A DNA stretch of 64,000 nt from Clostridia bacterium (lineage in GTDB: Bacteria > Bacillota > Clostridia > Oscillospirales > Acutalibacteraceae): contig JAFSAR010000001.1 of assembly GCA_017442225.1 (NCBI GenBank), positions 1-64,000 of the forward strand, read 5' to 3'. The translations under genes and the position numbers were made by a program. The first letter of the stretch is position 1. The number at the start of each line of letters is the position of its first letter. This document shows, in pieces, positions 35,216-42,606 of this stretch. Below the pieces are notes generated by a model that was not told where the DNA came from, searched no databases, and saw nothing but the letters and a program-made list of their open reading frames with translations.

Positions 35216-37606
35216 ATGAAATATGATATTTTAAAACACGCAAAAACGCTTGAACTTGATGCAGTACTGCAAAAGTTGGCGGCTGAAACCGCAAGTGAAG
35301 ATGCGTACAACAATGCGCTTAACATTGTTCCTGATACCAATATAAATATTGTAAAACAAAACTTGGCCGAAACAGAATCGGCTTATTTACTCATTTCTAA
35401 ATTTACTTCACCGTCGTTTGGCAGCGCGGTTAATATATCGGGCAGTTTATCACGCGCGGCTTTGGGCGCTACACTTACAGCAGGGGAATTACTTAAAATT
35501 GCAAACACATTGCGAGTAATACGCACTGTACGCGCTTGGAAGGACAATTCGTCTGCCGAAAAGGAAACCGCCATTGATTATCTTTTTAACGCATTGACAC
35601 CTAACAAATTTTTAGAAGAAAAAATTTATTTTTGCATTAAGTCTGAAGATGAAATTGCCGACACCGCTTCAAGCGCACTTGCAGATATTCGCCGTAAGAT
35701 TACCTCAAAAAGCGCTAAAATACGCGAAAATCTTGATAAGATAGTTCGCGGACAGCTTTCAAAATATTTACAGGATACCATTATCACGCAACGTGACGGT
35801 CGGTTTGTTGTACCATTAAAAGCCGAGCATAAGGGTGAAATTTCAGGTATTATTCACGATACATCATCAAGCGGTTCTACATTATTTATTGAACCGATGT
35901 CCGTTGTAGAAGTTAATAATGAAATACGAGTATTAAAATCTAAAGAAATTGACGAAATCAATCGCATCCTATCCGAGCTTTCTGCCACCTGCGCAGAATT
36001 TGCCGATAGCATAAAACAGTCATATAATGCGCTTGTTGAACTTGATTTAATTTTTGCCAAGGCAAAACTCGCTTATAAAATGGGCGCAATTATGCCCAAA
36101 ATTAACGATAAAGGCTTTATTTACTTAAAACGGGCCAGACACCCACTTATAAACCAAAAGGCTGTAGTACCAATTACGGTAACACTGGGTGGGGATTATG
36201 ACACACTTATAATCACAGGCCCTAACACAGGCGGCAAAACTGTAGCGCTTAAAACATCTGGTCTTATGTGCCTTATGGCTATGTGCGGACTTATGATTCC
36301 GTGTGATGATAACAGTGAGATTGCTGTATTTAATAAAATTTATGCCGATATTGGCGATGAACAAAGTATCGAACAGTCACTTTCTACTTTTTCTTCTCAT
36401 ATGGTAAATATCATATCAATCCTTGAGGATTGTGACAGTAATTCACTCGTATTATTTGATGAGCTTTGCGCAGGTACCGACCCTATAGAAGGTGCCGCTC
36501 TTGCAAAATCAATTCTCATGACACTTTTAAAAAAAGGTGTAAAAACCGTTACTACAACTCATTATCCCGAACTTAAGGCATATGCGCTTGATGCCGATAG
36601 GGTAGAGAACGCAAGCTGTGAGTTTGACGTTTCAACACTTAAGCCAACCTATAATTTAATTATAGGTCAGCCAGGTCGCTCGAATGCTTTCGCAATTTCA
36701 AAAAGACTGGGACTCGATGAAAATATAATTTCACTTGCGAGCAAACAACTTACAGAAGATGATTTACGATTTGAAAATGTTGTAGCAAGTCTTGAAAAAG
36801 CGAGACAAGATGCCGAGCGTGACCGACAGGAAATTTCAAAAATGCGTACTCAGATGCTCGAAAGCAAAAAACGCAGTGAACAAGCCGAACACGATTTTAA
36901 ACTTAAACAGGACAAACTTATGGAGCAGGCTCGTGAAAAAGCCTCGTCTATAATAGAAAGTACGCGCTATAAATCAAGTCTGTTACTTAACGAGCTTGAG
37001 GAAATGAAAAAACAGCTCAACGCACAAAATGCTACACAAAACGTAGATAAAGCTCGTCGAGATTATAAAAGCTCACTACAACAAATGGAAGATACCGCCA
37101 ATCCCGTTATTGAAAATAACAGTGACGATGGACTTAAAAAAGCGCCAAAGGTGAATGATATTGTTATTCTAACAGCATTTAACCGCGACGCTACCGTCGT
37201 AAAGGTAGAGGAGGACAAAAAACGTCTTTACGTTATGTCAGGCTCTATGAAGATGTGGGTGGGCTTTGATGAGTGCAGACACAAAAAATCCAACGCTCCA
37301 TCAACCGAAGCCCCTAAGTCACGAAAAGTATCGGGGGTTACGTCACGAGCCGACCGTAATGTAAGCGGTGAAATTGATATACGTGGTCTTGCTACTGACG
37401 AAGCGCTGTTAGAGCTTGATAAATACATCGATGAGGCGGTTTTGGCAGGAATAGGTACAATTACTATAATTCACGGAAAAGGCACAGGAACGCTTCGTAA
37501 GAATGTGCAAGCGCATCTGCGCCACCACAGAAATATTAAAACCTTCCGCGTAGGACTTTTCGGCGAAGGTGAAAACGGTGTAACTATTGCAGAGATATCT
37601 GACTAA
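35216..37606 (+). CDS. mutS2: Endonuclease MutS2
   Basis: 796 residues. Unlike mismatch-repair MutS, MutS2 lacks the mismatch-binding domain and instead acts on recombination intermediates and, in Bacillus, collided ribosomes. It shows the core clamp region, Walker A GPNTGGKTVALKT (near 332), Walker B FDELCAGTDPIEGAAL and a coiled region. The C-terminal Smr nuclease domain (EIDIRGLATDEALLELDKYI and IIHGKGTGTLRKNV) is complete. It starts right after the recO stop and ends the plus-strand group. Confidence 0.97.
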   Translation: MKYDILKHAKTLELDAVLQKLAAETASEDAYNNALNIVPDTNINIVKQNLAETESAYLLISKFTSPSFGSAVNISGSLSRAALGATLTAGELLKIANTLRVIRTVRAWKDNSSAEKETAIDYLFNALTPNKFLEEKIYFCIKSEDEIADTASSALADIRRKITSKSAKIRENLDKIVRGQLSKYLQDTIITQRDGRFVVPLKAEHKGEISGIIHDTSSSGSTLFIEPMSVVEVNNEIRVLKSKEIDEINRILSELSATCAEFADSIKQSYNALVELDLIFAKAKLAYKMGAIMPKINDKGFIYLKRARHPLINQKAVVPITVTLGGDYDTLIITGPNTGGKTVALKTSGLMCLMAMCGLMIPCDDNSEIAVFNKIYADIGDEQSIEQSLSTFSSHMVNIISILEDCDSNSLVLFDELCAGTDPIEGAALAKSILMTLLKKGVKTVTTTHYPELKAYALDADRVENASCEFDVSTLKPTYNLIIGQPGRSNAFAISKRLGLDENIISLASKQLTEDDLRFENVVASLEKARQDAERDRQEISKMRTQMLESKKRSEQAEHDFKLKQDKLMEQAREKASSIIESTRYKSSLLLNELEEMKKQLNAQNATQNVDKARRDYKSSLQQMEDTANPVIENNSDDGLKKAPKVNDIVILTAFNRDATVVKVEEDKKRLYVMSGSMKMWVGFDECRHKKSNAPSTEAPKSRKVSGVTSRADRNVSGEIDIRGLATDEALLELDKYIDEAVLAGIGTITIIHGKGTGTLRKNVQAHLRHHRNIKTFRVGLFGEGENGVTIAEISD

Positions 37607-37611
37607 TCAAA

Positions 37612-37640
37612 AAAGACAGGGTAAAATACCCTGTCTTTAA
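37612..37640. terminator. Bidirectional terminator between mutS2 and the LURP-one-like gene
   Basis: AAAGACAGGGTA (37612-37623) pairs with TACCCTGTCTTT (37627-37638), with A and T runs on either side. The two genes converge here. Confidence 0.85.
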
Positions 37641-38110
37641 TTTCTCCTCGAACACTTTTCAGCATCAATAGCAAGGACTAACATTAGTGCATTTAATGCG
37701 TCTTGCGGATTATAAACCTCTATAGAATATGTATCGGTCCAATTAAAAAGTTCTTTTGATACAGTGGCAACACCCGCGCCGTTAGAGTCAATTATCTGAT
37801 AATCCCACTCAAAAAAGTCGCCCTGAATATGCCAGCCATTGCAATCAATGTTGTATCTTGGCCTAAAGAATGAAAATTCCTTACTGATACAGCCAATATA
37901 TCGGTCACCGTAATACATTTCAAATTTAGGCAACCAAGTTATAATTTTTTCCTTTACGGTACCAACCTCATAACCGTTTACGTCAAATATCTTTAAGCAA
38001 TGTCCCCAAGAAAATTGTCCTTTTACGACATATACAATATTTCCATATTCATCAAAAATATCATAGCTATCAAACCACGAAAAAAATCTTTGCTTAAATA
38101 ATAGTTTCAT
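37637..38110 (-). CDS. LURP-one-related (LOR/YxjI-type) protein
   Basis: 157 residues. A tubby-like beta barrel pattern: repeated strands such as YDIFDEYGNIVYVVKGQFSWG, LKIFDVNGYEVGTVKEK and YQIIDSNGAGVATVSKE, each with a D-x-x-G turn. Members may bind membrane lipids; bacterial ones are uncharacterised. It is rich in aromatic residues. The start is ATG 38110 after GAGGC. It converges on mutS2 and is separated from the reductase gene upstream by a palindromic repeat. Confidence 0.8.
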   Translation of the reverse strand: MKLLFKQRFFSWFDSYDIFDEYGNIVYVVKGQFSWGHCLKIFDVNGYEVGTVKEKIITWLPKFEMYYGDRYIGCISKEFSFFRPRYNIDCNGWHIQGDFFEWDYQIIDSNGAGVATVSKELFNWTDTYSIEVYNPQDALNALMLVLAIDAEKCSRRN

Positions 38111-38124
38111 AAAAAGCCTCTTTC

Positions 38125-38193
38125 GGACGTGCATTGCACGTCCCTACATAGTGAGTCTATCGATTTATCGTAGGGGCGACCATTGGCCGTCCT
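38125..38193. repeat. Palindromic intergenic repeat element
   Basis: A perfect 19-base palindrome GGACGTGCATTGCACGTCC (38125-38143) is followed by CTAC, a spacer, then GTAGGGGCGACCATTGGCCG (38170-38189) and TCC. The two halves share GGACG/CGTCC ends and CCTAC/GTAGG, so the whole can fold as one unit. This looks like the small GTAGGGGCGACC-type elements common in gut Clostridia genomes. I see only one copy here, so the repeat status rests on memory. Confidence 0.55.
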
Positions 38194-38200
38194 TAAATTT

Positions 38201-38935
38201 TTACATCACATATCCGCCGTTTACACCAAGCACCTGACCCGTTATATAGTCGGCGCCCTCGGATGCTAAAAACAATGCTGTTTCAGCTACATCTTCGGCA
38301 TTACCCATACGGCCGAGTGGAATATCTTCTACAAAAGCGTTAAGGTCTTCTACGCTTATATTAGAGTTCATACTTGTATCAATAAGACCGGGTGCAATAC
38401 AGTTAACTGTAATACCGCTTGGCGCAAGCTCCTTTGCAAGAGCTTTTGTAAGACCTATAACACCTGCCTTTGCCGCAGAATAAGCAACCTCACACGATGC
38501 ACCGACTTGACCCCACATAGATGAAATATTTATAATTTTACCGCTCTTTTGATTAACCATCGTCGGTGTAACAGATTTACAACAATTATACACACCTTTT
38601 AAGTTAATATCAAAAATACGGTCAGAGTCGAACTCATCAGTATCGGTAATAAGACCGTTGTGCGCAACACCTGCGTTATTGATTAGTATATCAACGGCGC
38701 CGAATTTGTAAACCGCTTCTTTTATCAAAATATCCGTTTCTAATTTATTTGTTACATTTACCTTAATCGGCATAACACAATAACCTTGAGAGGATAGGGA
38801 AGAGGAGAGCATCTTTGCAAGCTGATAGGAATCGTTATATCCAATAACAACATTAAAACCCTTTCTCGCAAACAAAATCGCCATAGCAGCGCCAATGCCC
38901 TTAGATGCGCCTGTAATTACTACTGTCTTTTTCAT
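38201..38935 (-). CDS. FabG-like 3-oxoacyl reductase (short-chain dehydrogenase)
   Basis: 244 residues, a classical SDR. NADP(H) loop TGASKGIGAAMA (near 7), NNAG in ILINNAGVAHNG, catalytic Ser in IINISSMWGQ, and Tyr-x3-Lys in YSAAKAG (near 152). The C-terminal ITGQVLGVNGGYVM is typical of FabG. FabG reduces 3-oxoacyl-ACP in fatty acid elongation, but this copy is not in a fab cluster, so it may act on another ketone. The upstream region has AGGTG before the ATG. Confidence 0.88.
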   Translation of the reverse strand: MKKTVVITGASKGIGAAMAILFARKGFNVVIGYNDSYQLAKMLSSSLSSQGYCVMPIKVNVTNKLETDILIKEAVYKFGAVDILINNAGVAHNGLITDTDEFDSDRIFDINLKGVYNCCKSVTPTMVNQKSGKIINISSMWGQVGASCEVAYSAAKAGVIGLTKALAKELAPSGITVNCIAPGLIDTSMNSNISVEDLNAFVEDIPLGRMGNAEDVAETALFLASEGADYITGQVLGVNGGYVM

Positions 38936-39017
38936 ATATAAAACACCTCACAGATTTATTAAAATAATTATACCATAAAAAATTATTTTTTAAAGGGGTA
39001 ATTTACAATAAATTGTG

Positions 39018-39198
39018 GTTTACATAAAGTGCTCATCAATACATTTTGTGTGGTTTACATAATAAGTTTACATAAAACTTTAAAAGGTTACAAAATTGTA
39101 GTTGACATAAAATTATATTTATAGTATAACTAATAAGCGACTTTTTAAGTCGGCATTGGTTTTGTGCGCCATAATTGCATAAGGACAGTTTACATAAA
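39018..39198 (+). repeat. Five direct copies of an 11-base XerD-arm-like sequence
   Basis: GTTTACATAAA occurs at 39018-39028, 39066-39076 and 39188-39198. GTTTACATAA plus T is at 39053-39063, and GTTGACATAAA is at 39101-39111. All are in the same orientation. Start-to-start spacings are 35, 13, 35 and 87. The reverse complement TTATGTAAAC matches the XerD-binding arm of Firmicute dif sites (TTATGTAAACT in B. subtilis). No XerC arm is next to any copy. The fourth copy contains the -35 element of the spoIIM promoter. Confidence 0.8.
39102..39130 (+). promoter_or_regulatory. Predicted promoter of spoIIM-xerD
   Basis: TTGACA (39102-39107), 17 bases, TATAAC (39125-39130). The -35 lies inside the fourth GTTNACATAAA repeat, so a protein bound there would block it. 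A hairpin CGACTT-TTT-AAGTCG (39138-39152) follows at the expected transcript start, leaving a leader of about 165 bases that also contains the fifth repeat copy. No other gene is visible in 38936-39304. Confidence 0.6.
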
Positions 39199-39304
39199 AC
39201 AATAGAGTCACTATATATAGATATTACTTCTTATATCGTTGCAAAATATAGTAGAACATATCTTGTCCGTAAGTCTCATATAATGTCTTAAAGGAGATGT
39301 TATA

Positions 39305-39934
39305 ATGAGAAAAGGAATTATAGTAAATTTAAAGCGCTTTAAGGTGCTTGATTATGTAACCCTTAACAAGATTTTTCTTATGTTGTGCATGTTATTTATA
39401 GCGGGTATAGCAGTAGGCTCTGCAGTGTTTAACAAGAACAATTGGCTATCTGACACAGCCGAGATGTTTTTTAACCATTACATAAGCATACATACTGACG
39501 CTAACTTTTTAAAAAAACTATGTGTTTGCTTTTTGTCGTATCTTTTTGTTTTAATTTTTTATTTTTTGTCAGGCACTTCAATACTCGGTGTCGCGGTCAC
39601 ACCCTTTATAACGGTATGGCAGGGGATATTGTTTGGCGCAGTATCGTCATATTTGTATTGGTCGCACGGGCTTAGCGGTATCGCTTTTAATGCGATAATA
39701 CTTATTCCGCCTGCGGTGATTTTTACCGTTTGCTGCTTTTTTGCAGCGCGATACGCTATTGATTTTTCACTTTCGACAGCACGGCTGACACTGCCGCGTA
39801 GCAAACCTGCAAGCCTTTATATTAACTTTAAAAACTATTGCGTTAAATACCTGATTTTTATTGGCATTTTACTTATTTGCGCAACACTTGAAATTATACT
39901 TAACTTATTATTTTTAAATTTTTTTAACTTTTAA
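39305..39934 (+). CDS. spoIIM: Stage II sporulation protein M
   Basis: 209 residues with about five membrane helices. SpoIIM, with SpoIID and SpoIIP, drives septal peptidoglycan breakdown and engulfment of the forespore. The N-terminal helix region (KIFLMLCMLFIAGIAVGSAVF) and the block FNHYISIHTDANFLKKLCVCFLSYLF fit the DUF95/SpoIIM family, and it is followed by xerD as spoIIM often is in Firmicutes. GGAG lies 8 bases before the ATG. The promoter looks vegetative rather than sigma-E. Confidence 0.85.
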   Translation: MRKGIIVNLKRFKVLDYVTLNKIFLMLCMLFIAGIAVGSAVFNKNNWLSDTAEMFFNHYISIHTDANFLKKLCVCFLSYLFVLIFYFLSGTSILGVAVTPFITVWQGILFGAVSSYLYWSHGLSGIAFNAIILIPPAVIFTVCCFFAARYAIDFSLSTARLTLPRSKPASLYINFKNYCVKYLIFIGILLICATLEIILNLLFLNFFNF

Positions 39935-39952
39935 CACAGGAGGTGAGTAAGT

Positions 39953-40843
39953 ATGAGTAATGAATGCTTAGAGCTGTTTAAAAATTATCTTGTATCAACT
40001 AAAAAATGCTCTAAAAACACTTTGGACGCGTATTTGCGCGACGTTAATCAATTCTTACTCTACTGCTCGCAAAACGGCGCTAAAAGCATAGAAAAGGTTA
40101 ATGAGAATTATATTACTAAATATATTGAGTACTTGACTTTTATCGGTAAGTCTGATGCTACAAAAACAAGAACAGTAGCCTCACTTCATTCCTATTTTAG
40201 TTTTTTGGTTGCGAACGGCACTATTTCGTCTGACCCCACCAAAGATATCAAAGGACCAAAAACTGCGCGAAAGATACCGGACGTGCTTGATTCTAAAGAG
40301 ATTATGCTGTTGCTTTCACAGCCCAAAAGCAATGATTATAAGAGTATTCGCGATAAGGCAATGCTTGAGCTACTGTATGCGACAGGTATTAAGGTATCAG
40401 AGCTTATCGAACTTACCGTAAGCGACGTAAATCTGCAAATCGGCATTATACATATGCACAACAGCAAGCATGAGCGCATTGTACCGCTTTATCCTGCGGC
40501 TACAAAGCACCTTTCCGAGTATTGCACCATAGCTCGACCTGCGCTTGTTCAAAACAGCGCAGAGGAAAGGTTGTTTACCAATATGAATGGACAACCTATG
40601 TCACGTCAGGGCTTTTGGAAAATTATAAAACATTACGCGGAAAAGGCGGGTATAAAAAAGGATATTACACCGCACACGTTGCGTCATTCATTTGCAGCTC
40701 ACTTGCTTGAAAACGGGGCGCAGCTTAAGGATATAAAGGATATGCTCGGTCACTCCGATATATCATCAACGCAAATCTACGCGCAACTAATCAAAAGCAA
40801 ATACGTGCAGTCATACGCAAAATTTCATCCGTTTGCAAAATAA
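39953..40843 (+). CDS. xerD: Tyrosine recombinase XerD
   Basis: 296 residues. With a partner it resolves chromosome dimers at dif. The N-terminal SAM-like core-binding domain spans about 1-95. In the catalytic domain H241-x2-R244 (HTLRH), H267 (GHSDISSTQIY) and the nucleophile Y276 are intact. The first catalytic Arg is Lys (K147 in YATGIKVSEL). The beta-hairpin Lys normally in GKGNKER is shifted: the local sequence is HNSKHER with one residue deleted. Efficient catalysis is therefore uncertain. GGAGG precedes the ATG. It is in an operon with spoIIM behind an array of XerD-arm-like sites. Confidence 0.9.
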   Translation: MSNECLELFKNYLVSTKKCSKNTLDAYLRDVNQFLLYCSQNGAKSIEKVNENYITKYIEYLTFIGKSDATKTRTVASLHSYFSFLVANGTISSDPTKDIKGPKTARKIPDVLDSKEIMLLLSQPKSNDYKSIRDKAMLELLYATGIKVSELIELTVSDVNLQIGIIHMHNSKHERIVPLYPAATKHLSEYCTIARPALVQNSAEERLFTNMNGQPMSRQGFWKIIKHYAEKAGIKKDITPHTLRHSFAAHLLENGAQLKDIKDMLGHSDISSTQIYAQLIKSKYVQSYAKFHPFAK

Positions 40844-40884
40844 AAGCACAACTCTAAATTATAATGAGTTTGTGCTTTTTGTTT
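40842..40884 (+). terminator. Terminator of spoIIM-xerD
   Basis: AAAAGCACAACTC pairs with GAGTTTGTGCTTTT (with one bulge) and continues into TTGTTT. It begins at the xerD stop codon. Confidence 0.75.
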
Positions 40885-40921
40885 AAGTATATTATAGCAG
40901 GGAATTAAACAAAACAGATTA

Positions 40922-41044
40922 TTTGCGAAATAAAAGCAACCCTCAAAATCTAATTGCCAATTATACAAAATGAATATTTTGTATAATTGAGGGTAGTGGT
41001 TAAAAGGTGCTGATATAGGTTTTGGGCGGTTTTGTCGCCCTTTT
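40922..41044 (+). other. Gene-free segment with long hairpin and terminator-like end
   Basis: TTTGCGAAATAAAAGCAACCCTC near 40922-40944 echoes the xerD 3' end and its terminator arm. A hairpin follows: AATTATACAAAAT (40959-40971) pairs perfectly with ATTTTGTATAATT (40976-40988), with ACCCTC/GAGGGT as an outer clamp. Then GGGCG (41024-41028) pairs with CGCCC (41036-41040), followed by TTTT, a terminator shape on the plus strand. It could be a small RNA or a decayed duplicate of the terminator. I see no coding region. Confidence 0.4.
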
Positions 41045-41177
41045 GCACAAAACATACTATTTGCATAATTTTTATTTTTCGTAGATACATTTTGATATAT
41101 TATAAAGAATTGTTAATATTTTTGTGTTAAAGTTGCGTTTCTGTTTTTTGCAAATATATTTTGTTTCTGCAAAAAAA

Positions 41178-41241
41178 TCTCATCGAATAATTTTTTCTCA
41201 AACGATACATTGTTTGCCAGAAAAATTTCTATTCGATGAGA
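41178..41241. repeat. 64-base inverted repeat in the gap after xerD
   Basis: TCTCATCGAATA (41178-41189) pairs perfectly with TATTCGATGAGA (41230-41241), and the inner TTTTTTCT pairs with AGAAAAA. The apex contains TTTGCCAG. It has no T run and no gene within 250 bases, so it is not an obvious terminator. Confidence 0.5.
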
Positions 41242-41326
41242 AGCGTCGTATTTTTTTGCTAATATACTTAAAATTATTGTTTTGGTAACAATTTAGTTAA
41301 ATAATTGCGTTGGTAAGGAAAGTTTT

Positions 41327-41373
41327 ATTAAGATAACGAGTTCTTGGCAAACTCAAAAATTTGTTATCTTAAT
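41327..41373. repeat. 47-base inverted repeat in the gap after xerD
   Basis: ATTAAGATAAC (41327-41337) pairs perfectly with GTTATCTTAAT (41363-41373). An inner GAGTT/AACTC stem has the loop CTTGGCA, whose TTGGCAA is nearly the reverse complement of the TTTGCCAG apex of the preceding hairpin. A weaker CGATATG/CATATCG pair follows at 41386-41439. No coding region is visible. Confidence 0.5.
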
Positions 41374-41461
41374 GAATTAATTTTTCGATATGGTTTCACT
41401 ATGTCACCTAATATTCTGTGTCTTAATCTGGTCATATCGTTTGTTACTAACTGTTACAAGA

Positions 41462-41521
41462 TTTAAAGCAGCATCACATATTTTTGTTAAACATTTAACA
41501 ATATATTTATGCCGCTTTAAA
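41462..41521 (-). terminator. Hairpin at the end of the ZIP transporter gene
   Basis: TTTAAAGCAGCAT (41462-41474) pairs with ATGCCGCTTTAAA (41509-41521) with one mismatch, and an inner TGTTAAA/TTTAACA pair lies at 41485-41500. It begins directly at the stop codon of the minus-strand gene. The T run is weak, so this is only a probable terminator. Confidence 0.45.
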
Positions 41522-42319
41522 CTATCCCAACATTACATCAAGTAGCATCATAACCGCAAATCCGCTTATAATACCCATTGTAGCCATGTATGGTTGTTCT
41601 GATTTATTCTGCTGACATTCAGGTATAAGCTCGTGTACTGCTACGATTATCATAGCGCCTGCGGCAAACGACAATGCAAACGGCAAAATTGTCTCAACCG
41701 TAGATACAAGCAAGGCTCCAACAACACCGGCTATTGGCTCAACAACAGCGGATAATTGTCCGTAAAAGAAGCTCTTTTTTCGTGAATACCCTTCCCTTCT
41801 GAGCGGTAATGATACCGCCGCCCCTTCTGGAAAGTTTTGTAACCCTATACCAATCGCAATAGAAACAGCGCCCATCAGCGCACTCCAACTGTAATTTTCC
41901 TTAAGTAAACCAAAGGCAACGCCAACAGCCAAACCTTCGGGTATATTGTGTAAAGTTATTGACAAAATAAGCATTAAAACACGGCTTAATTTACTACTTT
42001 TCGCAATATCGACAGAGTTTGTCTTTATAGCATAAGAGATAGCTTTATCCGATGCCCAGATAAAAACCGCGCCAACCAAAAAGCCCGTTGTTACAATTAT
42101 ATATGAAGGGATTTTAAGCGTTGCCTCTGCGCGCTCAATTGCAGGTTGCAACAGCGACCAGAACGACGCTGCAATCATAACACCCGAGGAAAACCCTAAC
42201 ATCAGGTTTAAAAGGCTTTGTTTCGGCGCCTTAAAAAACACAACAACCGCAGCGCCCAGCGCTGTAAGACTCCACGTACCTATGGTAGCAATCAAAGCCC
42301 AGAAAATCGCAATATCCAT
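41522..42319 (-). CDS. ZIP-family divalent metal transporter
   Basis: 265 residues with about eight membrane helices. The metal-binding helices IV and V show HNIPEGLAVGVAFG (near 120) and QNFPEGAAVSLPL (near 163), the paired H-N-x-P-E-G motifs typical of bacterial ZIP importers such as ZupT; the second has Gln in place of His. A later helix has VHELIPECQ. Likely substrates are zinc, iron or manganese. GGGGGTG lies before the ATG. I see no metal-responsive operator I can name upstream. The gene is alone. Confidence 0.9.
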   Translation of the reverse strand: MDIAIFWALIATIGTWSLTALGAAVVVFFKAPKQSLLNLMLGFSSGVMIAASFWSLLQPAIERAEATLKIPSYIIVTTGFLVGAVFIWASDKAISYAIKTNSVDIAKSSKLSRVLMLILSITLHNIPEGLAVGVAFGLLKENYSWSALMGAVSIAIGIGLQNFPEGAAVSLPLRREGYSRKKSFFYGQLSAVVEPIAGVVGALLVSTVETILPFALSFAAGAMIIVAVHELIPECQQNKSEQPYMATMGIISGFAVMMLLDVMLG

Positions 42320-42439
42320 ATTACACCCCCTAAAACAGTATATTAACAGTTGTTACAGACGGTGACGAATATAAAATTTATCTAATATAGTTACATAAGG
42401 AAAATTTTTAAAAAAATTGCAAAAATTTATAATTTTTTC

Positions 42440-42468
42440 TTGACATAGCGATATAATATTGTTATAAT
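42440..42468 (+). promoter_or_regulatory. Consensus promoter of tRNA-Lys
   Basis: TTGACA (42440-42445), 17 bases, TATAAT (42463-42468). A perfect consensus 24 bases before the tRNA. Confidence 0.85.
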
Positions 42469-42492
42469 ATTTAGGCTGTCAAAAAGCAGTAT

Positions 42493-42568
42493 GATTCATT
42501 AGCTCAGCTGGCAGAGCACATGACTTTTAATCATGGTGTCCGGGGTTCGATTCCCCGATGGATCACCA
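42493..42568 (+). tRNA. tRNA-Lys(UUU)
   Basis: 76 bases with encoded CCA. The acceptor stem GATTCAT pairs with ATGGATC. The D arm is AGCTCAGCTGGCAGAGC. The anticodon arm CATGA-CTTTTAA-TCATG carries anticodon TTT. The T arm is GGGGTTCGATTCCCC. It stands alone with its own promoter and terminator. Confidence 0.97.
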
Positions 42569-42601
42569 AAAATCCCTTAGACGAAAGTCTAAGGGATTTT
42601 T
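42568..42601. terminator. Terminator of tRNA-Lys, probably shared with the converging gene
   Basis: AAAAATCCCTTAGAC (42568-42582), loop GAAA, GTCTAAGGGATTTTT (42587-42601): a perfect 15-bp stem beginning at the last base of the tRNA. It is symmetrical, so it should also stop transcription of the minus-strand gene ending at 42607. Confidence 0.92.
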
Positions 42602-42606
42602 ACTTA

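Noticed and set aside
39018..39198. CRISPR array
   Set aside because: Repeat units are only 10-11 bases with uneven spacing of 35, 13, 35 and 87, and no cas genes are near.
39001..39304. Full dif recombination site
   Set aside because: Each XerD-arm-like copy was checked for an XerC arm six bases away. None is present, so only half-sites are claimed.
40825..41055. 76-residue minus-strand open frame with two CFYFAN repeats
   Set aside because: The peptide repeats merely reflect the duplicated terminator DNA after xerD. No start signal or family motif.
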